Of a stretch of DNA of 64,000 bases, positions 1-7,490 are shown in pieces. The stretch covers positions 1,803 to 65,802 of the forward strand of contig NZ_BPIJ01000002.1 of assembly GCF_026004055.1 (NCBI RefSeq). Direction: 5' to 3'. Numbering within the stretch: the stretch's first letter is position 1; every line of letters begins with the position of its first letter. Source of the stretch: Meiothermus sp. (GTDB lineage Bacteria; Deinococcota; Deinococci; Deinococcales; Thermaceae). The position numbers and the translations under genes were made by a program. The notes under the pieces are model-generated. The model made no database searches, was not told the origin of the DNA, and worked only from the letters and a program-made list of their open reading frames with translations.

Positions 1-46
1 CTTGACACGGTAGGGGTCGTTGGTTCGAGTCCAATCGCGCCCACCA
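1..46 (+). tRNA. tRNA-Val (anticodon GAC), 3' part only
   Basis: The window opens inside a tRNA. The visible part runs from the anticodon stem to an encoded CCA. The anticodon loop is TTGACAC at 2-8, giving anticodon GAC at 4-6 (valine). The T arm is GTTGG, TTCGAGT, CCAAT, and the acceptor 3' strand CGCGCCC is followed by A73 and CCA. The 5' half lies outside the window. Confidence 0.9.
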
Positions 47-49
47 CAG

Positions 50-72
50 ACCCACCCTTCGGTGGGTTTTTT
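50..72 (+). terminator. Rho-independent terminator after tRNA-Val
   Basis: A 7-bp stem ACCCACC / GGTGGGT with loop CTTC is followed by a run of T, four bases after the tRNA CCA end. Confidence 0.9.
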
Positions 73-221
73 ATCGCGCTCTTCACAGACGTGGCCGCCC
101 ACGAAAACGAGAATGCGTCTGGGCCCAGACGCATGTTTTCGAGTTTCCAGGCGGCCACTGTTCTGTCCAGGACAAAGCTTTCTCGAAGTCGAATGGCGCA
201 TAATATGTGAAGGGCGCTCTA
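72..221 (+). mobile_element. Repeat A, short subtype
   Basis: The left end CGCGCTCTTCACAGAC and right end GTGAAGGGCGCTC are the inverted termini of element A. The middle has a short hairpin (GCGTCTGG / CCAGACGC) in place of the long one at 10.4 kb, and a variant right half (AAGCTTTCTCGAAG) shared with the copy at 14.75 kb. The right edge overlaps the TAG stop of the convergent gene. No coding capacity. Confidence 0.8.
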
Positions 222-884
222 TTGGTTGAGCTGTTCCACACCCAAAAAGCGAAACGGGTATTCGTCGCTTAGCTCGGCCCGGCCCTCGTTCACCAGCTCC
301 TGCATCAGCTTCATCAGCCGACGGCGGGACATGGGAAAACGCGCCTCGAGCTCCTCGTAGGTCAGGGGGCTTTGGTTCAAGGCCGCCACCACCGCCGCTT
401 TCAGCTCGATCCATTTGCCGGCCCTCGAGCCGCGCTCCTCGCCCAACAAACTCGACACCGCCTTATCGCGCAGGGCGATAGCCTCGGTGATACTCAGGCC
501 CAGGGTAGGGGCCAGGTTGGCCAGCAATTCGCCGTTGGCATGGGCCAATATCAGCTCGCGCTCGGCTTTGGGCAGGCGCTTAACCACCACCTCTAACGGC
601 TTCTGGTAGCGCTGTTCGACCGCCAAGCGAAAGCGCCGACCCTCTGCTTCCTCCGGCGACTCTTGGCCGTTGTTTTTGAGTTTTCGCAGGGCCCGGCGCT
701 CCACCTGGCGCACCCCTTCGGCGGTCATATCGAGGTAGGCTCCAATGTCCCGCAAGGTTTCTCCCACAGCTCGAGCCAGCAACACCTGGCGCTCGACCGG
801 GAAAAGCTTTTCCAGGCGTTCGGTTAGGGTGTCGGGCAAGATGCCTTGGTTCAAAAAGAACTGTCCCGCCGTTTTTTTGGACAT
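219..884 (-). CDS. Sigma-70 region 4-like multi-HTH regulator
   Basis: A 221-residue protein. Residues about 22-70 look like sigma-70 region 4: an ERQVLLARAVG segment, then DIGAYLDMTAEGVRQVERRA, the usual helix-turn-helix with a VRQVE recognition helix. A second, weaker region-4-like stretch follows (LPKAERELILAHANGE to about 150), and the C-terminus (KAAVVAALNQSPLTYEELEARF) resembles a winged helix. Region 2 is missing, so it is not a complete sigma factor. It probably binds DNA or core polymerase as a regulator. The start ATG at 882-884 has GGGAG upstream at a rather long spacing. The stop TAG (219-221) lies in the edge of repeat A, so the C-terminus may have been changed by that insertion. 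It diverges from the next gene. Confidence 0.6.
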   Translation of the reverse strand: MSKKTAGQFFLNQGILPDTLTERLEKLFPVERQVLLARAVGETLRDIGAYLDMTAEGVRQVERRALRKLKNNGQESPEEAEGRRFRLAVEQRYQKPLEVVVKRLPKAERELILAHANGELLANLAPTLGLSITEAIALRDKAVSSLLGEERGSRAGKWIELKAAVVAALNQSPLTYEELEARFPMSRRRLMKLMQELVNEGRAELSDEYPFRFLGVEQLNQ

Positions 885-1024
885 ATCTGCTAGGTACTCC
901 CTGCTTTTTAGCTTATAATGTGGTATCGGGTGCTACAAGCCCACTTGTGCCCCTTTCACGGTCGCATTGCGGCTCAGATAACACCCAAACACCCACAGCA
1001 AGGCATTCAAAAAGGCAGGGCGAT

Positions 1025-1372
1025 ATGAAAGAGCAAGCCATTCTGATCATGACCACGGAAAAAGACGTCCACCCCGGGTTGCGCTCCACGGCCTCCGGCC
1101 CCGGCTGGACCCGGCTCTACCAGGCCAAGGACTACTACCTCGACCTCAGCTACAAGCCCGAGGGCAAGGAGGGTGTGTTGCTGGGGCAGCTTCTGCGCGA
1201 GGGCAGCAGCGCTGACCCGATTAAGGTGGCCTTGGTAGGCCCCAAAGGTACCCCCCTCCAAACCCAGGAAGTGCTCCCCAACACCAGTTTTCGCCTGGCC
1301 GTGGGTGAGATTAAGACCCACCACCTCGAGATCACCCTAGGTCAAACCACCCTCGAAGTAGCCCTCTCCTAG
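1025..1372 (+). CDS. Hypothetical 115-residue protein
   Basis: I do not recognise this protein. The ATG at 1025 follows AGGGCGAT at good spacing; an upstream in-frame extension from 920 has no comparable site. The sequence alternates short beta-prone stretches (KVALVGPKG, SFRLAVGEI, HHLEITLG, TLEVALS) and has no signal peptide, membrane segment or catalytic motif that I can see. It is probably a small soluble beta-sandwich-like protein. It diverges from the sigma-region-4-like gene across about 140 bases containing TATAAT at 914-919. A good terminator follows. Confidence 0.7.
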   Translation: MKEQAILIMTTEKDVHPGLRSTASGPGWTRLYQAKDYYLDLSYKPEGKEGVLLGQLLREGSSADPIKVALVGPKGTPLQTQEVLPNTSFRLAVGEIKTHHLEITLGQTTLEVALS

Positions 1373-1390
1373 AGCCCCCACCTCCCACCA

Positions 1391-1417
1391 AGCCGCCCTG
1401 TGGCGGCTTTTTTTGCG
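1391..1417 (+). terminator. Rho-independent terminator
   Basis: Stem AGCCGCC / GGCGGCT with loop CTGT and then a T run, 18 bases after the stop of the 115-residue gene. Confidence 0.9.
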
Positions 1418-1571
1418 CCGGGCCACCCCCTCGCAGCACGTAACGCTGGCGCCCTTTTTTTGGTGCAAATATCACTGCCGCCCCTGCCAGGAGCCCCTAA
1501 GCTAAAAACGTCTACTTCGGTAGGCAGCACAAATTGGGCTGCATTGTAAGCTTGATACATTCTAAATCAAG
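1415..1571 (+). other. Non-coding stretch with several hairpins
   Basis: A second hairpin (GCGCC / GGCGC, long loop) ends in seven T at about 1456-1461. Further on are CTAC-TTCG-GTAG, GCAGC / GCTGC and CTTGAT / ATCAAG inverted repeats. No ORF is supported. It may be a backup terminator plus upstream regulatory DNA of the next small gene. Confidence 0.4.
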
Positions 1572-1591
1572 TACAGTTGTACCCGTACACC

Positions 1592-1621
1592 TTGACTGTC
1601 CGGGTGGTCGTGGCGTATTGT
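1592..1621 (+). promoter_or_regulatory. Sigma-70 type promoter of the 29-residue gene
   Basis: TTGACT (1592-1597), an 18-base spacer and TATTGT (1616-1621). Just upstream, GTAC repeats arranged as inverted pairs (about 1571-1589) could be an operator. Confidence 0.55.
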
Positions 1622-1681
1622 CTACTCCAAGGTTGGAAGTAAACAAATAAAAGCGCTTCCAAGCCGTCTAGGAGGACAAAC

Positions 1682-1771
1682 ATGAAAAAGATCGCCTTCA
1701 AAATCCTGACCCTGGTTGCCGCCCTCGTCGCCCTGGCCATGGCCGCCGGCGCGGATGCGACCTGGCAGTAA
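1682..1771 (+). CDS. 29-residue signal-like peptide, monocistronic
   Basis: An ATG with a perfect AGGAGG six bases upstream opens a 29-codon frame: start MKKIAFKILTLV, then an alanine/valine/leucine-rich hydrophobic stretch, ending GADATWQ and TAA. It has its own promoter and its own terminator, so it is transcribed alone. The composition is that of an N-terminal signal or single membrane helix with AMAAGADA, a possible signal peptidase site that would release only a few residues. Either a small membrane peptide or a secreted short peptide is plausible. I know of no family. The translation signals are too good for chance. Confidence 0.65.
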   Translation: MKKIAFKILTLVAALVALAMAAGADATWQ

Positions 1772-1792
1772 AAACGTAACGCTTCGGCGGGT

Positions 1793-1822
1793 GCGGGTGT
1801 GCAATTCGCACCCGCTTTTTTT
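1793..1822 (+). terminator. Rho-independent terminator of the 29-residue gene
   Basis: GCGGGTG (1793-1799) pairs with CACCCGC (1809-1815), then seven T. Confidence 0.9.
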
Positions 1823-1833
1823 GTGGACTGCCC

Positions 1834-1839
1834 TAGACT
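1834..1839 (+). promoter_or_regulatory. -10 box TAGACT for leaderless HD-GYP gene
   Basis: TAGACT ends exactly six bases before the GTG start, and there is no ribosome binding site, so transcription should begin at or next to the start codon. Confidence 0.55.
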
Positions 1840-1845
1840 CGAGCC

Positions 1846-3270
1846 GTGCTCCGCGGACTCGCACTTCCTCCCCTCAAAGTCCTGGTGTTTATCCTTGGCC
1901 TGTTTCTGGGCCTGACGGGCCTGCTCTATGTGCTTGCCCAGGTGCCCAACCCCAACAGCTACCGCTTCGAGGTGCTGGATGTGGTTTTCTGGGCAGCCCT
2001 GGTCTTTGTAGCCAGAAGAACCGCCATCAAACTCCCGTTCAACGCCGCCATGTCGCACGTCTTCATCGTCGCCCTGGCCTCGGTGACGATGTTTCCAGCC
2101 TGGCTCGCAACCGTACTCCCTTTCTTATTTACCTTCAACAAAGATATCGGCAAAAGCTCGTATCCCTGGTACAAGGAAGTATTCAACCGCACCCAGTCTG
2201 CGCTGGCTACCGGCGGCGCCGCGCTGGCCTGGTGGTGGGTGCAGTCCCAGGGCCAAATGTGGGCGCTCCACCCCGCCGCCCTGGACTTTGTGGGCATCCT
2301 GGCGGCCTCGCTGGCCTACTTTGTGGTCAACATCTTTGCCGTTACCTACGTCATCCACCTCTCCACCGGAACCAGCCTGCGCAAGGTCTGGTTCGAGAAC
2401 TTTGGCTGGCTCTGGGTGAGCTACCTGGTGCAAGCCCCGGTGGGGCTGCTCCTGGCCAAGGCCTACCAGACGCCCCTGGTGGGGGGGTGGGGTGGGTTCA
2501 CGGTGCTTTTTATGATGCTGCTGCTCTACTTCTCGCGCTACTACTGGGACGAGAAGGTCCGGCTGGAGGAGTCCTTCGACGAGACCATCGAGGTGCTGGT
2601 GTCGGCGCTCGACGCCAAAGACCCCTTTACCCGGCTGCACTCCGAGCGGGTAGCGGCCATTGCCCAAAGCCTGGCCCAAAAGGCGGGGTTGGACGAACAA
2701 GACCTCAAGCGCATTACCTATGCGGCCCGCATTCACGACATCGGCAAGGTGGCCATTCCCGACGCAGTCTTGCTTAAGCCCGACAAGCTAACCGAAGAGG
2801 AGTTCAAGCTTATCAAAACCCACCCCGTTAAGGGCCTGGAAGTGCTCAAGCCCATGCTAGACCGCCTGCCCCAGGAGGTGCGCTGGGTAATCCGGCACCA
2901 CCACGAGCGCTGGGACGGTACCGGCTACCCCGAAGGCCTGAAGGGCGAAAACATCCCGCTCTGGGCCCGGATTGTCTCGCTGGCCGATGCCTACGAGGCC
3001 ATGACCGCAGGGCGGGCCTACACCCGCGCCAAGACCCCCCAGGAAGCCCTTAATGAGATAATCATGCATGCAGGGCGGCAGTTCGACCCGCAGCTTGCCA
3101 GTTTCTTCGAGACGTTGTGGCTCGAAGACCTCATCTGGAAAGATAGGGAGGAGTTCCTACGACGCTATACCTTGCCAGCGCACTTGTCGGCATTGTCCTC
3201 GCCCTCGGGTTCCGAGCCAGCCTCCGCGACCTCGCCCACCTCGAGCTCAAAGCGGCGTGGGCCTTTGTAG
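1846..3270 (+). CDS. Membrane-bound HD-GYP phosphohydrolase
   Basis: A 474-residue protein. The first 225 or so residues carry multiple hydrophobic helices (from LKVLVFILGLFLG to FTVLFMMLLLYFSRYY) and form an integral membrane sensor-like part. The C-terminal HD-GYP domain follows: H297-D298 in IHDIGK, the HHHERWDG stretch, and G360-Y361-P362, with the downstream SLADAYEAMT. HD-GYP enzymes hydrolyse cyclic di-GMP; the full motif set suggests activity. No ribosome binding site precedes the GTG, but a -10 box does. The last 35 or so residues (serine/proline-rich) overlap the start of the next gene in another frame and do not look conserved. Confidence 0.85.
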   Translation: MLRGLALPPLKVLVFILGLFLGLTGLLYVLAQVPNPNSYRFEVLDVVFWAALVFVARRTAIKLPFNAAMSHVFIVALASVTMFPAWLATVLPFLFTFNKDIGKSSYPWYKEVFNRTQSALATGGAALAWWWVQSQGQMWALHPAALDFVGILAASLAYFVVNIFAVTYVIHLSTGTSLRKVWFENFGWLWVSYLVQAPVGLLLAKAYQTPLVGGWGGFTVLFMMLLLYFSRYYWDEKVRLEESFDETIEVLVSALDAKDPFTRLHSERVAAIAQSLAQKAGLDEQDLKRITYAARIHDIGKVAIPDAVLLKPDKLTEEEFKLIKTHPVKGLEVLKPMLDRLPQEVRWVIRHHHERWDGTGYPEGLKGENIPLWARIVSLADAYEAMTAGRAYTRAKTPQEALNEIIMHAGRQFDPQLASFFETLWLEDLIWKDREEFLRRYTLPAHLSALSSPSGSEPASATSPTSSSKRRGPL

Positions 3271-3749
3271 CTGCAGCACTGCTGGAAGGTGGGCTGGCCT
3301 TTGCCACCTCGCGCGGCCTGATCGCCCCCGAAATTGCCGGCCCCACCGCCAAAACGCTGGTGCTGCTGCTGGTGGGGTATGGCTTGTGGGCCAATAGCCA
3401 CCTGCGCGGGCTGTGGTTTGTGGGGCTGGGGCTCTTTTGCAACGCGCTGGTGATTTTTGCCAACCGGGGGCACATGCCCGTGAGCGCCGAGGCCCTACAC
3501 AAGGTGGGGATGGAGTCTTACATCCCCAAACTCCAGCAGCAGTACGACGCCGTGCATACCCTGATGAACGAGTCTTCCCGGCTGTGGTTTCTGGCCGATG
3601 TAATTCCGGTGCGCATTCTGGGCTATACCAACGTGATTAGCCTGGGGGATGTGTACTTGATGCTGGGGATTATCCTGACCATCCTGGGCGGGGCGCTGGA
3701 GGCCAAGCGCCAACGAGAACAAGCGTTGGATATAGATTGGGAGTTTTGA
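3159..3749 (+). CDS. DUF5317 membrane protein, apparent ACG start
   Basis: Four to five hydrophobic helices, with the typical start LYLASALVGIVLALGF, then RASLRDLAHLELK, and the later GHMPVSAEAL and LGDVYLMLGII segments of DUF5317 proteins. Function unknown. The coding-quality frame extends back to TAG at 3144 and has no ATG, GTG or TTG before 3360. An excellent GGAGG (3147-3151) lies seven bases before ACG at 3159, so I place the start there (196 residues). Starting at GTG 3360 would remove two helices and leave 129 residues. It overlaps the HD-GYP gene by 112 bases, suggesting coupled translation. An ATG-to-ACG mutation or sequence error is the alternative. Confidence 0.65.
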   Translation, partial: TTLYLASALVGIVLALGFRASLRDLAHLELKAAWAFVAAALLEGGLAFATSRGLIAPEIAGPTAKTLVLLLVGYGLWANSHLRGLWFVGLGLFCNALVIFANRGHMPVSAEALHKVGMESYIPKLQQQYDAVHTLMNESSRLWFLADVIPVRILGYTNVISLGDVYLMLGIILTILGGALEAKRQREQALDIDWEF

Positions 3750-3810
3750 TGTCAATGCGGCGCAGTATCCCCGAGCAGCAAATAGTAAGTAGAATGTCCG
3801 GGGTGATACT

Positions 3811-4818
3811 GTGAGCAAAAGCTACAAGATTTGTCTGATTGAAGGCGATGGCATCGGTCATGAAGTAATTCCGGCGGCCCGGCTGGTGCTCGAGGCCACC
3901 GGGCTCAGGCTCGAGTTCGTGGAGGCCCAGGCCGGTTGGGAGACCTTCGAGCGAATAGGTATCTCGGTGCCCGAGGCCACTCTCGAGGCCGTTACGCATA
4001 CCGACGCCACCCTGTTTGGCGCGGCCACCAGCCCCACCCAGAAGGTGCCGGGCTTTTTTGGAGCTATTCGCTATATGCGCCGCAAGCTCGACCTGTTCGC
4101 CAACGTGCGACCGGCCAAACACCACCCCGTGCCGGGCTCGAGGCCGGGGGTAGACCTGGTGGTGGTGCGCGAGAACACCGAAGGGCTGTATGTGGAGCAA
4201 GAACGCAGCTACCTCGACGGCGAAATCGCCATTGCCGACACCGTTATTACCCGCCGCGCCAGTGCCCGCATCGGCGAGTACGCCGCCCGGCTGGCCATGA
4301 GCCGCCCACGTAAGCAGCTTCATGTAGCCCACAAGGCCAACGTGCTGCCCATGACCCAGGGTCTGTTCATGAACACCGTACTGGCCGAGGCCGCCCGTTT
4401 CCCCGAGGTCAAAACCCAGGACATCATCATCGACAACTGCGCCATGCAGCTTGTGCGCAACCCCGAGCGCTTCGACGTGATCGTGACCACCAACCTGTTT
4501 GGCGACATCATCTCCGACCTCACCGCCGGGCTGGTAGGCGGGCTGGGCATTGCCGCCAGCGGCAACATCGGCACCAAGCACGCGGTGTTCGAGCCGGTGC
4601 ATGGCAGCGCCCCCGACATCGCCGGGAAGGGCATTGCCAACCCAGCCGCCACCATCTTGTCGGCGGTGATGATGCTAGAACACCTGGGCGAGCTCGAGAC
4701 CGCCCGCCGGGTGGAAGCCGCGGTAGACCGGGTGTTGGAGCAAGGCCCCCGCACCCCCGACCTAGGCGGCAATGCCACCACCATGCAGTTTGCCGAGGCA
4801 GTGGCCCGGGCTTTATGA
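3811..4818 (+). CDS. hicd: Homoisocitrate dehydrogenase
   Basis: A 335-residue beta-decarboxylating dehydrogenase that oxidises homoisocitrate to 2-oxoadipate with NAD in the alpha-aminoadipate route to lysine. Motifs visible: GDGIGHE at 12-18, [20 protein letters not shown] containing R87 (equal to Arg85 of the Thermus enzyme, the specificity residue that separates it from isopropylmalate dehydrogenase), [13 protein letters not shown], the DNCAMQL and [11 protein letters not shown] metal-site segments, and the NAD-loop [17 protein letters not shown]. Length matches the Thermus protein (334). The GTG start follows GGGGTGAT. It stands as a single gene here. Confidence 0.95.
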   Translation: MSKSYKICLIEGDGIGHEVIPAARLVLEATGLRLEFVEAQAGWETFERIGISVPEATLEAVTHTDATLFGAATSPTQKVPGFFGAIRYMRRKLDLFANVRPAKHHPVPGSRPGVDLVVVRENTEGLYVEQERSYLDGEIAIADTVITRRASARIGEYAARLAMSRPRKQLHVAHKANVLPMTQGLFMNTVLAEAARFPEVKTQDIIIDNCAMQLVRNPERFDVIVTTNLFGDIISDLTAGLVGGLGIAASGNIGTKHAVFEPVHGSAPDIAGKGIANPAATILSAVMMLEHLGELETARRVEAAVDRVLEQGPRTPDLGGNATTMQFAEAVARAL

Positions 4819-5023
4819 GAAGCCGAGGGCTTGCCCCTGCGCCCACAGCACCCGGGCTGTACCGGGTAAAAATTTCCTGTGCAACAGGCTTGCACGCCAC
4901 ATAACCGACTGTTCCTCGAGCCCTTGGTTAAGGTTTGTTAAGAAGCGATGTTCAAATGCACCGCCACGAGGTTAAGACCTGGGCTACAGTGGTTGATATG
5001 GGCCCTGCTGCGCAGATTTACCG

Positions 5024-5032
5024 TGCTATACT
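5024..5032 (+). promoter_or_regulatory. Extended -10 promoter of the pil operon
   Basis: TGCTATACT is an extended -10 (TGn TATACT) about 40 bases before pilM. No good -35 is visible. Confidence 0.5.
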
Positions 5033-5070
5033 GACACGTAGTTTGAGATTTATGTGGGAAAGGGGGCAGC

Positions 5071-6207
5071 GTGCGTGATTTTTTTGGCGGGTTGCTGAGA
5101 CCCAGGGTCGAGGCGCTTGGCCTCGAGATCGGATCGGCCAACATCAAGATGGTCGAGCTGTCCGGAACACCCCCCAGCCTGAAGAACCTAAGCATCAGGC
5201 CCACCCCACCGGGGGTTATCCAGGAGGGTTCGATCACCGAGCCGGGTGCTTTAGCCGATGTGATCAAAGAGATGCTGGCCGAAATGCGCACCCGCAAGCG
5301 GTATGTGGTCACGGCTGCCAGCAACCTGGCTGTGATTACCCGTACCCTGCAGGTACCTAAGATGCCCCTCAAGCAGATGGAAGAGGCGGTGCGCTGGGAG
5401 GCCGAGCGCTATATCCCTTTCCCGATTGACGAGGTGGTACTGGATTACGCCCCTCTAGACCCTCTCGAGGCCATTCCAGATGGCGAGCAGATGGACGTGG
5501 TGGTAGGGGCCGCCCGACAAGAAACCGTGGCCAGCCTGGTCGAGGCCCTCAAGGCTTCCGGTCTGGAGCCCCTGGTGATTGACGTGAAGCCTTTCGCCGG
5601 CTTGCGTACCCTGAACACTCGCCTGATCGCCACCGACCGCGAGCCCATTACCTTGTTCTTAGAGATTGGGGCCGAGTCCTCAGCCCTGGTACTCACCCGG
5701 GGCGAGCGGCTGCTTCTGAACCGCGTGATCAACCTCTCGGGCAAGGACTTCACCGCCGCCATCTCCAAGGCTTTCAACCTCGACCTAATGGCCGCCGAGG
5801 ACGCCAAGAAAAACTACGGTCTGGCCACCATTCCCACCGAGGACGAAGACCTTCTGCTGGACTTCGACGCCGAACGCGAGCGCTTCAACCCGGCGCGCAT
5901 GTACGATGCGATCCGCCCGGTGTTGGTCGAGCTCACCACCGAGTTGCGTCGAAGCCTGGAGTTCTTCCGGGTGCAAGTAGGCGACCTGGGTGTGGATCAG
6001 GGCTTTGTGGCCGGGGGGGGCAGCAAGCTGCGCAGCCTGGTGCCACTCTTGGCCGATACGCTGGGCATTCCACTGGAAATCGCCGACCCCTGGCAGGGTA
6101 TCCAAATCGATAAGAGCCGCTTCGATCTGGAATACCTGCGCGGTCTGTCGCCCGAGTTTACGGTTCCGGTGGGTCTGGCTCTACGGGGGGTGAACCCGCT
6201 TGATTAA
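5071..6207 (+). CDS. pilM: Type IV pilus inner-membrane platform protein PilM
   Basis: A 378-residue actin-fold ATPase of the cytoplasmic side of the pilus and DNA-uptake machine. The N-terminus GLEIGSANIKMVEL is the first phosphate loop of the fold; LEIGAESSALVL and FVAGGGSKLRSLVPLLAD are the second phosphate and adenosine segments. The residues before it form the short arm that holds the PilN tail. The GTG at 5071 follows a purine-rich stretch (GGGGGC). First gene of pilM-N-O-W-Q; it overlaps pilN by 8 bases. Confidence 0.93.
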   Translation: MRDFFGGLLRPRVEALGLEIGSANIKMVELSGTPPSLKNLSIRPTPPGVIQEGSITEPGALADVIKEMLAEMRTRKRYVVTAASNLAVITRTLQVPKMPLKQMEEAVRWEAERYIPFPIDEVVLDYAPLDPLEAIPDGEQMDVVVGAARQETVASLVEALKASGLEPLVIDVKPFAGLRTLNTRLIATDREPITLFLEIGAESSALVLTRGERLLLNRVINLSGKDFTAAISKAFNLDLMAAEDAKKNYGLATIPTEDEDLLLDFDAERERFNPARMYDAIRPVLVELTTELRRSLEFFRVQVGDLGVDQGFVAGGGSKLRSLVPLLADTLGIPLEIADPWQGIQIDKSRFDLEYLRGLSPEFTVPVGLALRGVNPLD

Positions 6208-6865
6208 ACTCAACCTCCTCCCTAAAAACCTGCGTCGGCGGGTCGAGCCCGGCTGGTGGCGGTTGGCTGCGGCTGCGGTGGTATTGGCGGTGCTGGGAAC
6301 GGTCGCTTTCTTGCACTTTTCCACCCTATCACGGGTGCAAGCCCTCCAAAACCAACGCGACCAGCTACAAGTAGAAGTAGACGTGCTGCGGCCCTTTATC
6401 GCCGAGCAGAACCGCCTCAACCAGCAACAGCGCGAGCTCGAGCAGCTTCTTGCAGTACGCAATCAACTACGCGAGCGCTTTGTGCCCTGGTCGGATAACC
6501 TGGCCCAGGTAATCAACCAAATCCCCCGCGAGGGCCGTCGTTTCGGGGTGGCCCTGCGTAGCATCGGCACCAAGGCCCTTACACCCCAGGAAGTACAGAG
6601 CAACGTACAAAACGGGGTCTACGATGGCAAACCGGTCAATGTGGAGTTCAACCTTCAAGGCGAGGCCATCGGCCAGAACGCCCTGATTCGTTTCGTAGAG
6701 GCTTTCGAGACCTCGCCGCGCTTTGGCATCAACTTCCAGAACGCCAGCCTCGACCAGCAACGCCAGCTCTACACCTTTGGCGCTACGGTGGGTCTGGTCG
6801 GCCAGCCCCCGGCGACCGCCAGCAACACGACAGGAGGTGAAGGCAGTGGTAGCCCTTCTCGCTAG
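6200..6865 (+). CDS. pilN: Type IV pilus alignment protein PilN
   Basis: A 221-residue bitopic membrane protein. The start MIKLNLLP is the conserved PilN cytoplasmic tail that binds PilM. One transmembrane helix (about residues 22-42) is followed by a coiled coil (QNQRDQLQVEVDVL to about 90) and a periplasmic ferredoxin-like domain, and the tail is rich in G, S and T. The start is TTG at 6200, overlapping the end of pilM. Together with PilO it links PilM to the secretin. Confidence 0.9.
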   Translation: MIKLNLLPKNLRRRVEPGWWRLAAAAVVLAVLGTVAFLHFSTLSRVQALQNQRDQLQVEVDVLRPFIAEQNRLNQQQRELEQLLAVRNQLRERFVPWSDNLAQVINQIPREGRRFGVALRSIGTKALTPQEVQSNVQNGVYDGKPVNVEFNLQGEAIGQNALIRFVEAFETSPRFGINFQNASLDQQRQLYTFGATVGLVGQPPATASNTTGGEGSGSPSR

Positions 6866-7490
6866 AATGGGCCAGCGCGAGTGGGCCATCGTCGCCATGG
6901 TGGCGGCCTTGTTGCTGGGCCTAATGTGGTACTTCCTGGTAACCCAGCCCCTACAAAGCCGCATCCCGGAGATCCAGGCCGAGGTAGACCGTCTGACGGT
7001 GGAGCGCGACCGGGGCCGCGCCGCCCAACGCGCTTTGCCCCAGTTGCGCGAAACCATCGCCCGCCTGGATGCCGAGCGTCAGCAGTTCCTGCGAGAGCTG
7101 CCGCCTACCGAGCAGCTAGGCCGGGTGCTGAGCTCCCTGGCCCAGACCGCCCGTGAGAGCGGGGTGGTCTTGCGCACCCTCAGCCGCGGCCCAGGCGACA
7201 ACCAGGGTGTGGCCAACGTGCGGGCCACCAACCTGGCCTTGCAGGTAGAGTCTCCCTTCCCCGAGCTGTACGTGTTCTTGCGCAACCTCGAGGGCTTCCA
7301 GCGCTTCGCCACGGTCTCTGGCCTGAACCTGACCCTTAGTGGCAGTGGGCCTGCCGCCACTGAGGCCCAGGCCACCAACCCCACCATCGCTACCAGCCTG
7401 ACCATGACGGTTTATACCTACACCGGGCAGGGCCAGCCGGCCCAAGGTGGACAGCCCGGTCAGCCAGCACAGCCTGGAGGTCGGCCATGA
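6846..7490 (+). CDS. pilO: Type IV pilus alignment protein PilO
   Basis: A 214-residue partner of PilN. I choose GTG at 6846 because AGGAGGTGA lies five bases upstream, inside the end of pilN; this gives MVALLARMGQREWA before the transmembrane helix (about 12-34). A coiled coil follows (IPEIQAEVDRLTVERD to ERQQFLREL), then the periplasmic domain, and a Q/G/P-rich tail. It overlaps pilN by 20 bases and pilW by 4, so translation is likely coupled. Confidence 0.9.
   Translation: MVALLARMGQREWAIVAMVAALLLGLMWYFLVTQPLQSRIPEIQAEVDRLTVERDRGRAAQRALPQLRETIARLDAERQQFLRELPPTEQLGRVLSSLAQTARESGVVLRTLSRGPGDNQGVANVRATNLALQVESPFPELYVFLRNLEGFQRFATVSGLNLTLSGSGPAATEAQATNPTIATSLTMTVYTYTGQGQPAQGGQPGQPAQPGGRP

Noticed and set aside
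4520-4900. Long frames opposite hicd, pilW and other GC-rich genes
   Set aside because: They are high-GC shadow frames with arginine/alanine/proline-rich translations and no start signals.
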